DNA from: Prochlorococcus sp. AG-363-B04
Lineage (GTDB): Bacteria > Cyanobacteriota > Cyanobacteriia > PCC-6307 > Cyanobiaceae
NCBI GenBank assembly: GCA_003278465.1
Contig: QCFC01000001.1
Span: forward strand, 1-64,000
Reading direction: 5' to 3'
Length of the DNA stretch: 64,000 nt
Every line of letters starts with the position of its first letter. Position 1 is the stretch's first letter. The notes under the pieces were generated by a model that worked only from the letters and a program-made list of their open reading frames with translations, had not been told where the DNA came from and searched no databases. Position numbers and translations under genes: made by a program. Shown piece by piece: positions 35,081 through 47,953 of the stretch.

Positions 35081-37888
35081 GTGACCGAAAACTTTCCTGC
35101 AAGCAATAGCACTGAGAAGGCCTTAGAAGAGGCCTTACCCAAGACATACAACTCCTCAGATACCGAATGTCGTTGGCAGAGAGCATGGGAGAAGAGTGAT
35201 GCGTTTCACTCAGACCCTCAAGCTTCTGGACAGTCTTTCTCAGTGGTTATTCCTCCACCAAATGTGACAGGCAGCCTTCATATGGGACATGCCTTTAATA
35301 CTGCTTTGATAGATACGGTAGTGAGATTTCAGAGGTTGCAAGGAAAAAATGTACTTTGTTTGCCTGGGACTGATCATGCTTCTATTGCTGTTCAAAATAT
35401 TCTCGAAAAGCAATTGAATAATGAAGGCATAAGTCGTTTTGATATTGGAAGAGAAGCATTTTTAGAAAGGGCTTGGGAGTGGAAAGCAGAAAGTGGAGGT
35501 AAAATTGTTGATCAGTTGCGTCGTTTGGGTTATTCGGTTGATTGGAAAAGACAGCGTTTTACCCTTGATGAAGGCCTGAGTGATGCGGTGCGAGAAGCTT
35601 TTGTTCAGTTACATGAAAAGGGCTTGATATATAGGGGTGAATATTTAGTTAATTGGTGTCCTGTTTCAGGTTCTGCTGTAAGTGATTTAGAGGTTGAGAT
35701 GAAAGAAATAGATGGGTTTCTATGGCATTTTAGATATCCTTTATCGAATGATTATGAAGTTGAAGGAATAACACATTTAGAGGTTGCAACTACAAGACCT
35801 GAAACTATGTTAGGTGACGTTGCGATTGCAGTTAACCCTTCTGACAAACGCTATAGCAATTTAATAGGTAAGAAGGTCATTTTGCCATTGTTAGAAAGAG
35901 AGATTCCTGTTATTGCTGATGATCATGTCGAACCTGACTTTGGTACAGGTTGTGTGAAGGTAACGCCTGCTCATGATCCTAATGATTTTGCGATTGGTCA
36001 GCGACATCAGTTGCCCTTAATAACCGTAATGAATAAGGATGGAACAATGAATTCTAATGCTGGTAAATTTAATGGACTAGATCGATTTGAGGCACGTAAG
36101 GCTGTTGTTTCTGCTTTAGAAGAAAGGGGATTGCTTACTAAAGTTGAGCCTTATAGACATAATGTTCCTTATTCAGATCGAGGTAAGGTCCCAGTTGAGC
36201 CTTTGATTTCTACTCAGTGGTTTGTGCGTATGGAGCCTTTGGCTTCTAATTGTAGAGAATGTCTGGAGAGAGGAGAGCCAAATTTTGTCCCATCTCGATG
36301 GAAGAAAGTTTACCTCGACTGGTTAACTGACATTCGGGATTGGTGTATTAGTCGTCAGCTTTGGTGGGGTCATCGTATTCCAGCCTGGTTTGTTATTAGT
36401 GAGACTGATGGGAAGGTTACTAACAACACTCCTTATGTAGTTGCTCGCACTGAAGAAGAGGCATATTTAAGTGCAAAAACTAAATTTGGTGATTTGGTCC
36501 AGATTGCACAAGATGAAGATGTTCTTGATACTTGGTTTTCTAGTGGCTTGTGGCCTTTTTCTACATTGGGTTGGCCTAATGAATCAAGTATTGATTTTAA
36601 TTGTTGGTATCCAACTAGTACATTGATTACTGGGTTTGATATTATTTTCTTCTGGGTAGCAAGAATGACCATGATGGCTGGTATTTTTACTGGTCGTATG
36701 CCATTTCAAAATGTATATATTCATGGCTTGGTAAGAGATGAGCAGAATCGCAAGATGAGTAAAAGTTTAGGAAATGGTATAGATCCATTGTTATTGATAG
36801 ATCGATATGGAACTGATGCCCTTCGATTTGCTTTAGTACGAGAAGTTTCAGGTTCTGGTCAAGATATACGACTTGATTTTGATCGAAAAAAGAAAACTTC
36901 TACTACTGTTGAATCAGCACGGAATTTTGCGAACAAATTATGGAACGCAACTCGCTTTGCATTGCTTCATCTTGATGGAGAAACGTTAGAAACTTTAGGA
37001 GATTTTGATGTTTCAAGCTTGCAATTATCAGATCGTTGGATTCTTTCTAGACTTGCAAAAGTTAATCACCAAACTGCTTATAGATATGAGAATTTTGGCT
37101 TAGGTGAGGCGGCAAAAGGATTATATGAATTTGCTTGGAATGATTTTTGTGACTGGTATTTAGAGTTAATTAAAAGACGCTTAACCCCTGGAGATAATCC
37201 TACCAAGGATTTATTAAATGATCAAAAGAATTGTAAGCAGATTCTTGTTAGAGTCCTAGCCGATTTAATGGTTATGTTACATCCATTAATGCCTCATATA
37301 ACAGAAGAGCTATGGCATGCAATTTCAGGGGCATCAGAAGATAAATTGTTAGCAAAGATGTCTTGGCCAAAATATCAAAAATCTTTTGAGAATGATTCTT
37401 TAGAGGAATCTTATACCGAGATATTTGAAGCGATAAGAGTAGTCCGTAATTTAAGGGCGATAGCTGGTTTAAAACCATCAGATAATATAAAAGTTTGTTT
37501 CGTCACTAAAAAGAAATCATTAGCCTTTGACCTTGAAAAGGCAATAGATGATATTAAGGCATTGACAAAAGCAAAAACGTTAAGAGTATTAGATTCTTCT
37601 TCCTTATTAGAAACAACTAATTCCACTAAGATATTAGCTGGTGTTACAGGTGAATTAGAAGTTTTATTGGAAATAGGAGATTCGGTAGATCTTAATTCCC
37701 TTAAATCTCGATTAGAAAAAGATATATTTAAAGCTAATAAGGAGATGCAATCTCTTGCTTCAAGATTGGAAAATCCTAATTTCCTAAATAAGGCTCCTGA
37801 TGATGTAGTTAATGAATGCAAAAAGAACCTTTTGGAGGCACAGGCTCAGATAAAATTAGCGAAGCAAAGACTATCTGATTTATTTTAA
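35081..37888 (+). CDS. valS: Valyl-tRNA synthetase
   Basis: [19 protein letters not shown] (HIGH-like) and [14 protein letters not shown] (KMSKS). Confidence 0.98.
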   Translation: MTENFPASNSTEKALEEALPKTYNSSDTECRWQRAWEKSDAFHSDPQASGQSFSVVIPPPNVTGSLHMGHAFNTALIDTVVRFQRLQGKNVLCLPGTDHASIAVQNILEKQLNNEGISRFDIGREAFLERAWEWKAESGGKIVDQLRRLGYSVDWKRQRFTLDEGLSDAVREAFVQLHEKGLIYRGEYLVNWCPVSGSAVSDLEVEMKEIDGFLWHFRYPLSNDYEVEGITHLEVATTRPETMLGDVAIAVNPSDKRYSNLIGKKVILPLLEREIPVIADDHVEPDFGTGCVKVTPAHDPNDFAIGQRHQLPLITVMNKDGTMNSNAGKFNGLDRFEARKAVVSALEERGLLTKVEPYRHNVPYSDRGKVPVEPLISTQWFVRMEPLASNCRECLERGEPNFVPSRWKKVYLDWLTDIRDWCISRQLWWGHRIPAWFVISETDGKVTNNTPYVVARTEEEAYLSAKTKFGDLVQIAQDEDVLDTWFSSGLWPFSTLGWPNESSIDFNCWYPTSTLITGFDIIFFWVARMTMMAGIFTGRMPFQNVYIHGLVRDEQNRKMSKSLGNGIDPLLLIDRYGTDALRFALVREVSGSGQDIRLDFDRKKKTSTTVESARNFANKLWNATRFALLHLDGETLETLGDFDVSSLQLSDRWILSRLAKVNHQTAYRYENFGLGEAAKGLYEFAWNDFCDWYLELIKRRLTPGDNPTKDLLNDQKNCKQILVRVLADLMVMLHPLMPHITEELWHAISGASEDKLLAKMSWPKYQKSFENDSLEESYTEIFEAIRVVRNLRAIAGLKPSDNIKVCFVTKKKSLAFDLEKAIDDIKALTKAKTLRVLDSSSLLETTNSTKILAGVTGELEVLLEIGDSVDLNSLKSRLEKDIFKANKEMQSLASRLENPNFLNKAPDDVVNECKKNLLEAQAQIKLAKQRLSDLF

Positions 37889-37944
37889 ATCGCGTTTTAG
37901 ATATATTTTTAATATAATATTTTAAGTCACTTAAATAATCTTTA

Positions 37945-38571
37945 TTGACACTTAGTATTCTGATGGAGCAATTTTTGAACCTGAAAGATTTAATTCCTTT
38001 CTTTCAGACTTTCATAGGAGCTGTTTTATTTGTTCCTATCTATGCGATATGGGTTACTTTTTTGTTACCAGGTCTTTGGGTCTCGATGCTTGCAGGGGCT
38101 CTTTATGGCCCTATCTTTGGCGGCATTATTGTTTTTTTTGGGGCGACTTTGGGAGCAGAAGTATCATTTATTTTAGGACGTACGTTTTTGAGAGATTGGA
38201 TCAGAAATCGTTTGGAGGGATTTCCAAAAATCCTAGCAGTTCAGAAAGCCGTAAGCCATGAGGGATTGAAATTGATTCTTTTAACTAGGCTGTCTCCTGC
38301 TTTTCCTTTTAGTTTATTAAATTTTACCTATGGCTTAACAGATGTTTCTTTGAAGGATTTTTCAATAGGTTTACTTGGTATTCTTCCAGGAACTTTCTTT
38401 TTTACAACTTTAGGTGCTTTAGCTGGAGATATAACAAGATTTAGGGATGTTTTAGATGGCAGTGCTGATTGGAAAAGTTGGATTATACGTTTTGTTGGTT
38501 TATTAGCAACTATTGCTGTGATTTGGTTAGTACGTCGTTCTGTTCAAAAGGTTCTTGATAAAGGAGATTAA
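37945..38571 (+). CDS. TVP38/TMEM64 (SNARE-associated) family membrane protein
   Basis: GALYGPIFGGIIVFFGATLGAEVSFILGR; LILLTRLSPAFPFSLLNFTYGLT. Confidence 0.85.
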   Translation: MTLSILMEQFLNLKDLIPFFQTFIGAVLFVPIYAIWVTFLLPGLWVSMLAGALYGPIFGGIIVFFGATLGAEVSFILGRTFLRDWIRNRLEGFPKILAVQKAVSHEGLKLILLTRLSPAFPFSLLNFTYGLTDVSLKDFSIGLLGILPGTFFFTTLGALAGDITRFRDVLDGSADWKSWIIRFVGLLATIAVIWLVRRSVQKVLDKGD

Positions 38572-38576
38572 TGAAC

Positions 38577-38735
38577 TTATTTAGTAAGTGGCAAATTCCA
38601 ATCTTTGATTATTGCAAAGATTACAAACCATACCAACCGTAGACTAGCTAACACTCCAGATCGCGAACTTAACTCGGCTAATTTAGCGCGACCACAATCA
38701 GTTTTGATGAAATTTGTAAGTTTTATCTGAGACAT
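38577..38735 (-). CDS. Small ORF (52 aa) downstream of ligA, below the ORF-track cutoff
   Basis: ATG at 38735 to TAA at 38577 reads MSQIKLTNFIKTDCGRAKLAELSSRSGVLASLRLVWFVIFAIIKDWNLPLTK*; starts 23 nt after ligA stop; higher GC than neighbouring spacers. Confidence 0.6.
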   Translation of the reverse strand: MSQIKLTNFIKTDCGRAKLAELSSRSGVLASLRLVWFVIFAIIKDWNLPLTK

Positions 38736-38758
38736 TTTTTATTTTAATTGAAAAGAAT

Positions 38759-40858
<2,100 letters not shown>

Positions 40859-41278
40859 CTAATTTTTCACTTCTGCAATTCTTTCGATTCTCCAGAGATT
40901 CTCGACTTTCGAAAAAGTAAAATCTAAAGGTAATTCTTCTTTATTATCTGATTTTAGTTTTAAAGTTAATATGATTTTGCCATCCTGAATTCTTGGCCTA
41001 CCGGATTTAAGATTACTAAATCGGTTTAATTTTAGGCTTGCAAGAAATGAGATGAATTGTTGACGATTGACGTGTTGACGATATGTTTTCGTAGTTAGTA
41101 GATAAGCAGCATCAATTCTTCCAGCAGCTATTGAGTTGAAGAACTGCTTGACCATTGGATTAATTCCCCGTGCATTTAAAACGAGTCTTGCAGCTGTATA
41201 GATCCAATAGAGGAGTAATGCTCCAGCCCCAGCTATTAAGGCTTTTGTACCAATTTCTTGAACTAAGGACCCATCCAT
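40859..41278 (-). CDS. Conserved hypothetical with N-terminal TM segment
   Basis: ALIAGAGALLLYWIYTAARLVLNARGI TM then NTF2-like-looking C-terminal half. Confidence 0.6.
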   Translation of the reverse strand: MDGSLVQEIGTKALIAGAGALLLYWIYTAARLVLNARGINPMVKQFFNSIAAGRIDAAYLLTTKTYRQHVNRQQFISFLASLKLNRFSNLKSGRPRIQDGKIILTLKLKSDNKEELPLDFTFSKVENLWRIERIAEVKN

Positions 41279-41394
41279 TAACTTTTTGCAAGTCAGTACA
41301 GAGTCTGACTTATGACTAGTTGCGGATTTATTTTCTCACAACTAGCGTTTCATTCGGAATCGTTTTGGCTTTAGCAAACCTTTTTTTGATCTAA

Positions 41395-41940
41395 ATGCCG
41401 TTGCTGCCTCTTTTGCCAATTTTTCATCGAATGAACCGTGAGTTCTTTGATGGATCACTTGTGTTAGCGAATAAGCCTTTATTAGATTTGAAATGGAGTG
41501 ATAGGCGATTAAGAAAAACAGCTGGGTTCTATCGTCATATTTCATTCAGATCAGGTCATCAGCAATCTGAAATTGTCTTGTCTCGTCCAGTATTGGAGTC
41601 TCTACCGAAGACTGCTCTAGAAAGTACTCTGTGCCATGAAATGATTCATGCATGGGTTGATTTGGTTTTGGGTGTGAAAGAAGTACATGGACCAAATTTT
41701 CGTGCACATATGCTTTGGATTAATCAAACGCAAACAGATTTTCAGGTAAGCTTGAGGCATCATTTTCCCGTGCCACCTACTATCCAAAAGTGGTGGGCAG
41801 TATGTTTACGGTGTGGTCATCGTTCCCCCTATGAGAGGAAAGTTCGTGGAGCTGCGTGCAGAAAATGCTGCAATCTTCACTTTGGAGGCAAATGGCATTC
41901 TAGTTGTTTGCTTACTTATGAATTAGTTCAGCGGCAGTAG
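41395..41940 (+). CDS. SprT-like zinc metalloprotease family protein
   Basis: TLCHEMIHAWVD (HExxH) and C-terminal CLRCGHRSPYERKVRGAACRKC. Confidence 0.85.
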   Translation: MPLLPLLPIFHRMNREFFDGSLVLANKPLLDLKWSDRRLRKTAGFYRHISFRSGHQQSEIVLSRPVLESLPKTALESTLCHEMIHAWVDLVLGVKEVHGPNFRAHMLWINQTQTDFQVSLRHHFPVPPTIQKWWAVCLRCGHRSPYERKVRGAACRKCCNLHFGGKWHSSCLLTYELVQRQ

Positions 41941-42049
41941 TGATTTGGATTTATTTTTTCTTGTTCTTCAAGTAAGCGGTTTTTTTATCGCGATAATTGG
42001 TTTTCAGCGAGAAGAGTGGCTTCTTAGAAGACGACGTTAAAATTGTGTG

Positions 42050-42583
42050 ATGGACTCAACTGGTTCTCGACGTTCCCGTCGTTCTCGTTTTAAAGATAGG
42101 GTTTCATTGGATCGCCGTTTTGATAAATGGCTGGAAACAGGTCGTCAATTTGTTGATGGGGTCGCTGGTACAAGGCCTGGGCAACGAAAACCTTATAGAA
42201 AAGATGGAAGAAATGTTTCGAGTTTGACAAATGTAGGACGTTGGGTGGGTGAAAAGATTGACTGGTTTCTGGAGGAAGAAGAAGATTGGTTAGAACCTTG
42301 GGAGCATGATATGGAATCAATTAATTCTGGAAGCTTAAACAGTAAACGTTCGCTGGATGCTATCTCTAGAAGAGGTCAATCTTCCTACAATTTATCTGAC
42401 AGGAACAAAAAGCAAATTACATATACAGATAATGAATGGCCGGATGAAGACAGTTTTAAAATAGATCGTTGGAAGCGTTCTAGGCCAGAGGGTGCAAAAC
42501 CTATGAATGAGCGGAATAGTAAATCAGTTATTCGAGAGCCAAGACGTCCTTTACCTAGATTTAGTAGACGAAGAGAAAATTAA
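42050..42583 (+). CDS. Arg-rich conserved hypothetical protein
   Basis: MDSTGSRRSRRSRFKDRVSLDRRFDKWLETG; basic termini with acidic WFLEEEEDWLEPWEHD core. Confidence 0.65.
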   Translation: MDSTGSRRSRRSRFKDRVSLDRRFDKWLETGRQFVDGVAGTRPGQRKPYRKDGRNVSSLTNVGRWVGEKIDWFLEEEEDWLEPWEHDMESINSGSLNSKRSLDAISRRGQSSYNLSDRNKKQITYTDNEWPDEDSFKIDRWKRSRPEGAKPMNERNSKSVIREPRRPLPRFSRRREN

Positions 42584-42624
42584 ACTGAATCACAATTAAA
42601 TTCTTCTTCAATTGAGATAAAAAG

Positions 42625-43101
42625 TTATGCACTATAATTGTATACTTTTTTATTATTTTTAATTCTAAAACTACAGCCTCTTGCTGCAAGTTGGTTGTTT
42701 ACATCAACCACTAGTTCCCTTGGAAGTTCTTCTGCCATTTGTTCTGCTGTTGTATTGATTGATGGTGAGCCTTCTTCAAGAGCCTCAAGTAATTGCACCC
42801 ATTGTTTAATTTGGATAGATTTCCTTATTGGTTGATATCCTGTTTTTTCTAGTAGAGCCTTGCAAACTTTGGCATTCCAGAGTGCAGTGCCAAAATCATT
42901 CTGATTTCCTGTTGAGACTGCTGCTCCTACTTGTAAGGCGTTTGGAGTAGGTCTTCCATGTTGATCTCTCCACCCTTGCTGTTTAAGGGTTTTACCACAG
43001 TGGATAGCAGAAATTCCGTAGATTCGACCAAGGTCTGTAAGGCTTAGCCAGGCTTCGGAGTTTGCCATTAAATTAGAAACGAATACAGCCATCTTCCTCA
43101 A
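42625..43101 (-). CDS. Putative DNA-binding protein, phage-antirepressor (KilAC)-like wHTH; start may be 43092
   Basis: WLSLTDLGRIYGISAIHCGKTLKQQGWRDQHGRPTPNALQVGAA resembles the antirepressor C-terminal DNA-binding region. Confidence 0.5.
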   Translation of the reverse strand: MRKMAVFVSNLMANSEAWLSLTDLGRIYGISAIHCGKTLKQQGWRDQHGRPTPNALQVGAAVSTGNQNDFGTALWNAKVCKALLEKTGYQPIRKSIQIKQWVQLLEALEEGSPSINTTAEQMAEELPRELVVDVNNQLAARGCSFRIKNNKKVYNYSA

Positions 43102-43156
43102 TGCACAACACTTGGCAAGTTGTCAAGTTTAAAATGCTATTAAAATGAGAACTTTT

Positions 43157-43693
43157 TCAGTAATTGGTTTTATATGCATGTCTAGGAGCCGAGCCGAGCC
43201 AATGTTCAAGCTTGGGATTAAATACTTCTCGGATAACAGTTAATTCACGTTCTCTACGAAAGAATCGATAGTGTCTGCTCCAGAAAGGGCCTTTTTGTTT
43301 AAATTTCTTGTCCAGCCATTCACCTGTTACTAAAGCGAGTCCATCAACTTCGCGGAATAGTTCTGATCTCCCTTCTGTCAAGCTTTTCCAAATAGGTTGA
43401 TGGCGTTTGGCTAAATGTTTTTCTGCTTCTTCACGATTCCACCAACTTTCTGCCCATGCAAGAGTTTGGGTATTGCATTGGAGCCAAACTTGGCGCCTTA
43501 GGAGGGGTGGTGTGAGTTCCTTGACTTCATGGGGTGAATCTTTGTAAGGATTGGGATCTGTTTCCATAGCAATTAATTGCACTTGTACTTTTTGACCAGT
43601 TAATAAATGCAGGTGTCTGGTTGGACTGCCATCGCCCAGAAGCATTAACCTCCATGGTCCTGGAAGATGCCAAGGACCTTCCCCAGAAAGCAC
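43157..43693 (-). CDS. Chorismate lyase-like protein; coding probably continues upstream to about 43830
   Basis: GPWRLMLLGDGSPTRHLHLLTGQKVQVQLIAME and RREREL VIREVF as in cyanobacterial chorismate lyase. Confidence 0.75.
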   Translation of the reverse strand: MLSGEGPWHLPGPWRLMLLGDGSPTRHLHLLTGQKVQVQLIAMETDPNPYKDSPHEVKELTPPLLRRQVWLQCNTQTLAWAESWWNREEAEKHLAKRHQPIWKSLTEGRSELFREVDGLALVTGEWLDKKFKQKGPFWSRHYRFFRRERELTVIREVFNPKLEHWLGSAPRHAYKTNY

Positions 43694-43969
43694 GGATTCA
43701 GTCGGGGCTTCCCAGATTGTTTTCGGAGAGATAAAAAGTGAAGGTAATTTGCTCAGGAGATCACTCCATTTTTGTTGATTCTTGCATTTCCATGTTCCTA
43801 ACTGTACAAGTAAGTGAGATACCTTTCATGCAAACTTTATTACAATGTTTGCTTTTATCTAGATTCTCTAACTTTTAAAGTCTAATCAATTTCTTAAAAA
43901 ATAATGATTTATATTGGATTGGTTTAGCAGTAAAAGCCTGTACATTTGATTAATCTATAGTGTTATTTT

Positions 43970-45934
43970 CTACCTACAGTTTTTTTTTGGATGCAAGTTT
44001 TTTTTAGATTCATTCATTTTTAACCAAATTAGTAGCGCAGTTAGATCGGCTTGACTTACTCCAGGTAATTGTGCTGCTTGTCCAAAACTTAAAGGTCGAA
44101 TTCTATTCAATTTTTCACGTGCTTCTTGTGAAAGAGTATTGATATTTGAATAATTTATATTAATAGGGATTTTCCTTTGTGACTGTTTTTTAACTTGATC
44201 TATTTGTTGTTTTTGGCGTTTTAAATATCCACTATATTTTATATCAATTTCAGCTCCTTCCTGAACTGGTAATGGAAGGCTGGCATCTGCTAAGCCATGA
44301 GTCACAAGATCTGTAATATGAATATTTGGTCGTCGTAATAGATTAGCTAAAGTGATTGATCCTTTAATAGGTGCTTTTGTTTTAGATTCAAATATTTTTG
44401 CGGCAGCATCAGATGCTTTTAGACGTTGATTTTCAAGTCTATATTTTTCTTTTTCAAGAGCAATTTGTTTAATTTTAAATTGTTCCCAACGATTCTCGTC
44501 TATCAGGCCTAGCCGATAACCAAGTGGTGTAAGGCGACGATCTGCATTGTCTCCTCTAAGTATTAGTCTGTATTCGCTTCGACTTGTAAGCACTCTATAT
44601 GGTTCTCTTAGATCTTTAGTCACAAGATCATCAATCATAGTCCCTATGTAACTTTCTTCTCTACTAAAACTTATTGTTGGCCTATTTAAAATAAGATGCG
44701 CTGCATTGAGGCCTGCCACAAGGCCTTGAGCTGCTGCTTCTTCGTAGCCAGTTGTTCCGTTTAGTTGACCTGCTGTAAAGAGCCCTGAAATTCTTTTAGT
44801 TTCTAGAGAAGGTAAGAGTTGAGTAGCAGGTAGATAATCGTATTCAACTGCATAAGCAGGCCTAAGCATGACACAATTTTCTAGTCCAGGTAGGGTCCTT
44901 AATAGTTCTAATTGTAGGTTTTCTGGTAATCCTGTTGAGAATCCTTGCATATAAATTTCTGGGGTGTTTCTTCCTTCTGGCTCAAGGAAAATTTGGTGAG
45001 ATTCTTTATCGGAAAAACGTACAATTTTATCTTCAATAGATGGACAGTAACGTGGCCCTTTACTGTCAATAAAACCTCCATAAATAGGTGATAAGTGAAG
45101 GTTGTCTTTTATTAGTTTGTGAGTAGATGATGTAGTCCTGGTTAAATAACAACTCATTTGATTCTCACTTTTCCAATTATTAGGATCGAAGGAGAAAAAT
45201 CTATTTGCAGCATCACTAGGTTGCTCTTCTAGTTGGCTAAAGCAAATGCTGCGACGATCAACTCGTGGTGGAGTTCCTGTTTTCAGTCGTTCTGTTTGGA
45301 ATCCAAGTGATCTGAGAGCTTCCGTAAGACCTTCTGCGGCCTGTTCTCCTGCACGTCCTGCAGACATTGACTGGCCACCTACCCATATTTTCCCACGTAA
45401 AAATGTTCCTGTAGTGAGAATTATTGCTTTTGCTGAGTAAAAGCTACCGAAATAAGTTTTTATCCCAAGAATTTTTGTTAATGGACCTTGAGAAGTGTCC
45501 CAATTGCTGGATTTTATCGTTGAATTTTCCTCAACCTCAAGTCCTGTAACCATTGCTTCTCTAAGAGCTACATTTGGAGAGCTTTGCAATATCTCCAGCA
45601 TTTTATTTGCATATAAGCGTTTATCAGTTTGTGCACGAAGGGCCCAGACTGCAGGACCTCGACTTGCATTTAGTATTCTTTTTTGTAATGCAGTTTCATC
45701 TGCTAGACGGCCAATGACTCCACCAAGTGCATCTACTTCATGTACAAGTTGACTTTTTGCCGGCCCCCCTACTGCTGGATTGCATGGTTGCCATGCAATT
45801 CGATCAAGATTTAGCGTAAAAAGTCCTGTTGATAATCCTAGACGAGCAGTTGTAAGTGCAGCTTCACAACCTGCATGACCTCCTCCTACGACAATTACGT
45901 CAAAGATTTCAGTAGGGTTCAATCTTCTGCTCAT
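43970..45934 (-). CDS. mnmG: tRNA uridine-5-carboxymethylaminomethyl modification protein MnmG
   Basis: [45 protein letters not shown]. Confidence 0.97.
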   Translation of the reverse strand: MSRRLNPTEIFDVIVVGGGHAGCEAALTTARLGLSTGLFTLNLDRIAWQPCNPAVGGPAKSQLVHEVDALGGVIGRLADETALQKRILNASRGPAVWALRAQTDKRLYANKMLEILQSSPNVALREAMVTGLEVEENSTIKSSNWDTSQGPLTKILGIKTYFGSFYSAKAIILTTGTFLRGKIWVGGQSMSAGRAGEQAAEGLTEALRSLGFQTERLKTGTPPRVDRRSICFSQLEEQPSDAANRFFSFDPNNWKSENQMSCYLTRTTSSTHKLIKDNLHLSPIYGGFIDSKGPRYCPSIEDKIVRFSDKESHQIFLEPEGRNTPEIYMQGFSTGLPENLQLELLRTLPGLENCVMLRPAYAVEYDYLPATQLLPSLETKRISGLFTAGQLNGTTGYEEAAAQGLVAGLNAAHLILNRPTISFSREESYIGTMIDDLVTKDLREPYRVLTSRSEYRLILRGDNADRRLTPLGYRLGLIDENRWEQFKIKQIALEKEKYRLENQRLKASDAAAKIFESKTKAPIKGSITLANLLRRPNIHITDLVTHGLADASLPLPVQEGAEIDIKYSGYLKRQKQQIDQVKKQSQRKIPININYSNINTLSQEAREKLNRIRPLSFGQAAQLPGVSQADLTALLIWLKMNESKKNLHPKKNCR

Positions 45935-45974
45935 TTAGAAAATATTTGACACAAGATATTTGTATTGAGGGTAT

Positions 45975-47393
45975 TTATGAAGTTGCTAAATTCCTAAATC
46001 TTGTGAATTGGGGTTCGAACAGTAGTTTTACAGTTCCAACTGGGCCATTTCGATGCTTAGTCACAATTACCTCTGTAATACCCCGATCAGGTGTATCAGG
46101 GTTGTAATACTCGTCTCTGTAGATCATTAATACAAGATCAGCATCTTGTTCAATTGAACCAGATTCACGTAGATCACTAAGCATTGGTCTTTTATTAGTT
46201 CTTGATTCAACTCCTCGACTTAGCTGCGATAACGCAATGACAGGCACTTTTAATTCTCTTGCCATTCCCTTGAGACCTCTGGTAATTCTTGAAAGTTCTT
46301 GTACTCGGTTGTCAGGTGTGGAACCTTCCATTAGTTGTAGATAATCAATTACCACTAATCCAAGATCTTTTCCTTGTTCTGCCATGAGGCGCCTTGATAG
46401 AGAGCGCATTTCAAGAACTCCTAGATTTGGTTTGTCATCGATGTAGATAGGTAGTTGTCCTAAAGTGTTAATTCCTTGCCCTAAAAGGGGCCATTCATCT
46501 TGTTGTAATCGGCCTGTTCGCAGTCTTCCACTTTCAATTCCGACTTCCATGGATAAAAGACGGTAGGTCAGTTGTTCTTTGCTCATTTCTAAGCTAAAAA
46601 CGCAAACAGGAAGATCATGTAGTTGAGCAACATTTTTAGCGAGATTTAATACAATTGAGGTTTTGCCCATTGCTGGCCTGCCTGCCACAATTATTAAATC
46701 GCTACGTTGAAGACCTTGTGTCATTGCATCAAGGTCATAAAAATTGACCGGTATTCCTGCTACTGAGGTTCCAAGAGAACGACTCTCTATTTCATTGAAT
46801 GTACTGGTAAGTATTTCAGCAGTAGGTGTAAGTCCTTTAGAAGGTTTTTCCTGACTAATCGCAAATATGGTTTGTTCAGCTTTATCAAGAACGTCTTCCA
46901 TTGGAAGAGTTTGGTCGAAGCCAAGTTGAATTACTTCGTTGCCTGAGCGAATTAGTTGTCTACGGAGAAATTTATCCATAACTAGCTTTGCTACTTGCTC
47001 AATTGATGCTGTGGATGAGACACGTTCAACCAACTCAACTAGGCGATTATTTCCTCCAATTTTTTCTAGTACTCCAGTGTCGGCCAACCAAGCACTCATT
47101 GCTGTGAGGTCAGTTGGTTTACCTTGGCTATAAAGCATTAATGCTGTTCTATAAATCTCGCGGTGAGCATTTAAGTAAAAAGCTTCAGCTTGAAGTAAAT
47201 CGGCCACTCTTGTTATTACATCAGGATCTAGCAGAATTCCTCCCAAGACTGCTTCTTCTGCTTCAAGATTTTGAGGAGGAACTGAATCTGGTAATGACTC
47301 AAATTGAATATTTTTTTGGGTTTGTGCTTTTCGTAAGGGTGCAATCCCCTTGTCGGCATTCTCGCCGTTGTTTTTCAAGGGGTTGCTCACCAT
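45975..47393 (-). CDS. dnaB: Replicative DNA helicase
   Basis: PPQNLEAEEAVLGGILLD; LIIVAGRPAMGKTSIVLNLAKN; VVIDYLQLM. Confidence 0.98.
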   Translation of the reverse strand: MVSNPLKNNGENADKGIAPLRKAQTQKNIQFESLPDSVPPQNLEAEEAVLGGILLDPDVITRVADLLQAEAFYLNAHREIYRTALMLYSQGKPTDLTAMSAWLADTGVLEKIGGNNRLVELVERVSSTASIEQVAKLVMDKFLRRQLIRSGNEVIQLGFDQTLPMEDVLDKAEQTIFAISQEKPSKGLTPTAEILTSTFNEIESRSLGTSVAGIPVNFYDLDAMTQGLQRSDLIIVAGRPAMGKTSIVLNLAKNVAQLHDLPVCVFSLEMSKEQLTYRLLSMEVGIESGRLRTGRLQQDEWPLLGQGINTLGQLPIYIDDKPNLGVLEMRSLSRRLMAEQGKDLGLVVIDYLQLMEGSTPDNRVQELSRITRGLKGMARELKVPVIALSQLSRGVESRTNKRPMLSDLRESGSIEQDADLVLMIYRDEYYNPDTPDRGITEVIVTKHRNGPVGTVKLLFEPQFTRFRNLATS

Positions 47394-47454
47394 GGCTTTT
47401 TGCCGAAGGTATTGGAAATCTACTTGGAGCAGCTATGCAAATCTTGCAAGAGAT

Positions 47455-47913
47455 TTAGTAACTAGACACTTCAAGATTGATTTCGGCTGTTACTTCACTA
47501 TGAAGCTTTACTTGCACTTTGTATTTACCAATACGGTGAATTTCAGGAACAGTGATTTCTCTCCTGTCGATTTCTTTTTTAGTTGCTTCTTGGATTGCTT
47601 CTGCAACGTCTCCATTAGTAACAGTTCCAAAAAGGACCCCATCTTCACCAATTTGTTTCTTGACTGTGAATCTTCCTATCGTTACTAACGCTGTTTGGAA
47701 ATCTATTGCCTGTTGCTTTAAAGCTTGTTCTTGCTCAATTTGTTTGGCTTTTCGGTGCTTGACTTGTTTTAAAACTGCAGGCGTTACAGGCAGTGCTTTC
47801 CCATAAGGGAAGAGAAAGTTACGGGCATATCCGGGAGCTACTTCTACGAGATCACCATCCTTGCCGAGGCTTAGGACGTCCTCATTGAGAACGACTTGTA
47901 CACGCTTGGCCAT
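47455..47913 (-). CDS. rplI: 50S ribosomal protein L9
   Basis: [37 protein letters not shown]. Confidence 0.97.
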   Translation of the reverse strand: MAKRVQVVLNEDVLSLGKDGDLVEVAPGYARNFLFPYGKALPVTPAVLKQVKHRKAKQIEQEQALKQQAIDFQTALVTIGRFTVKKQIGEDGVLFGTVTNGDVAEAIQEATKKEIDRREITVPEIHRIGKYKVQVKLHSEVTAEINLEVSSY

Positions 47914-47953
47914 GGCTAAAAGAAAGTGGAATAATGATTTCTAAGCACTAACC

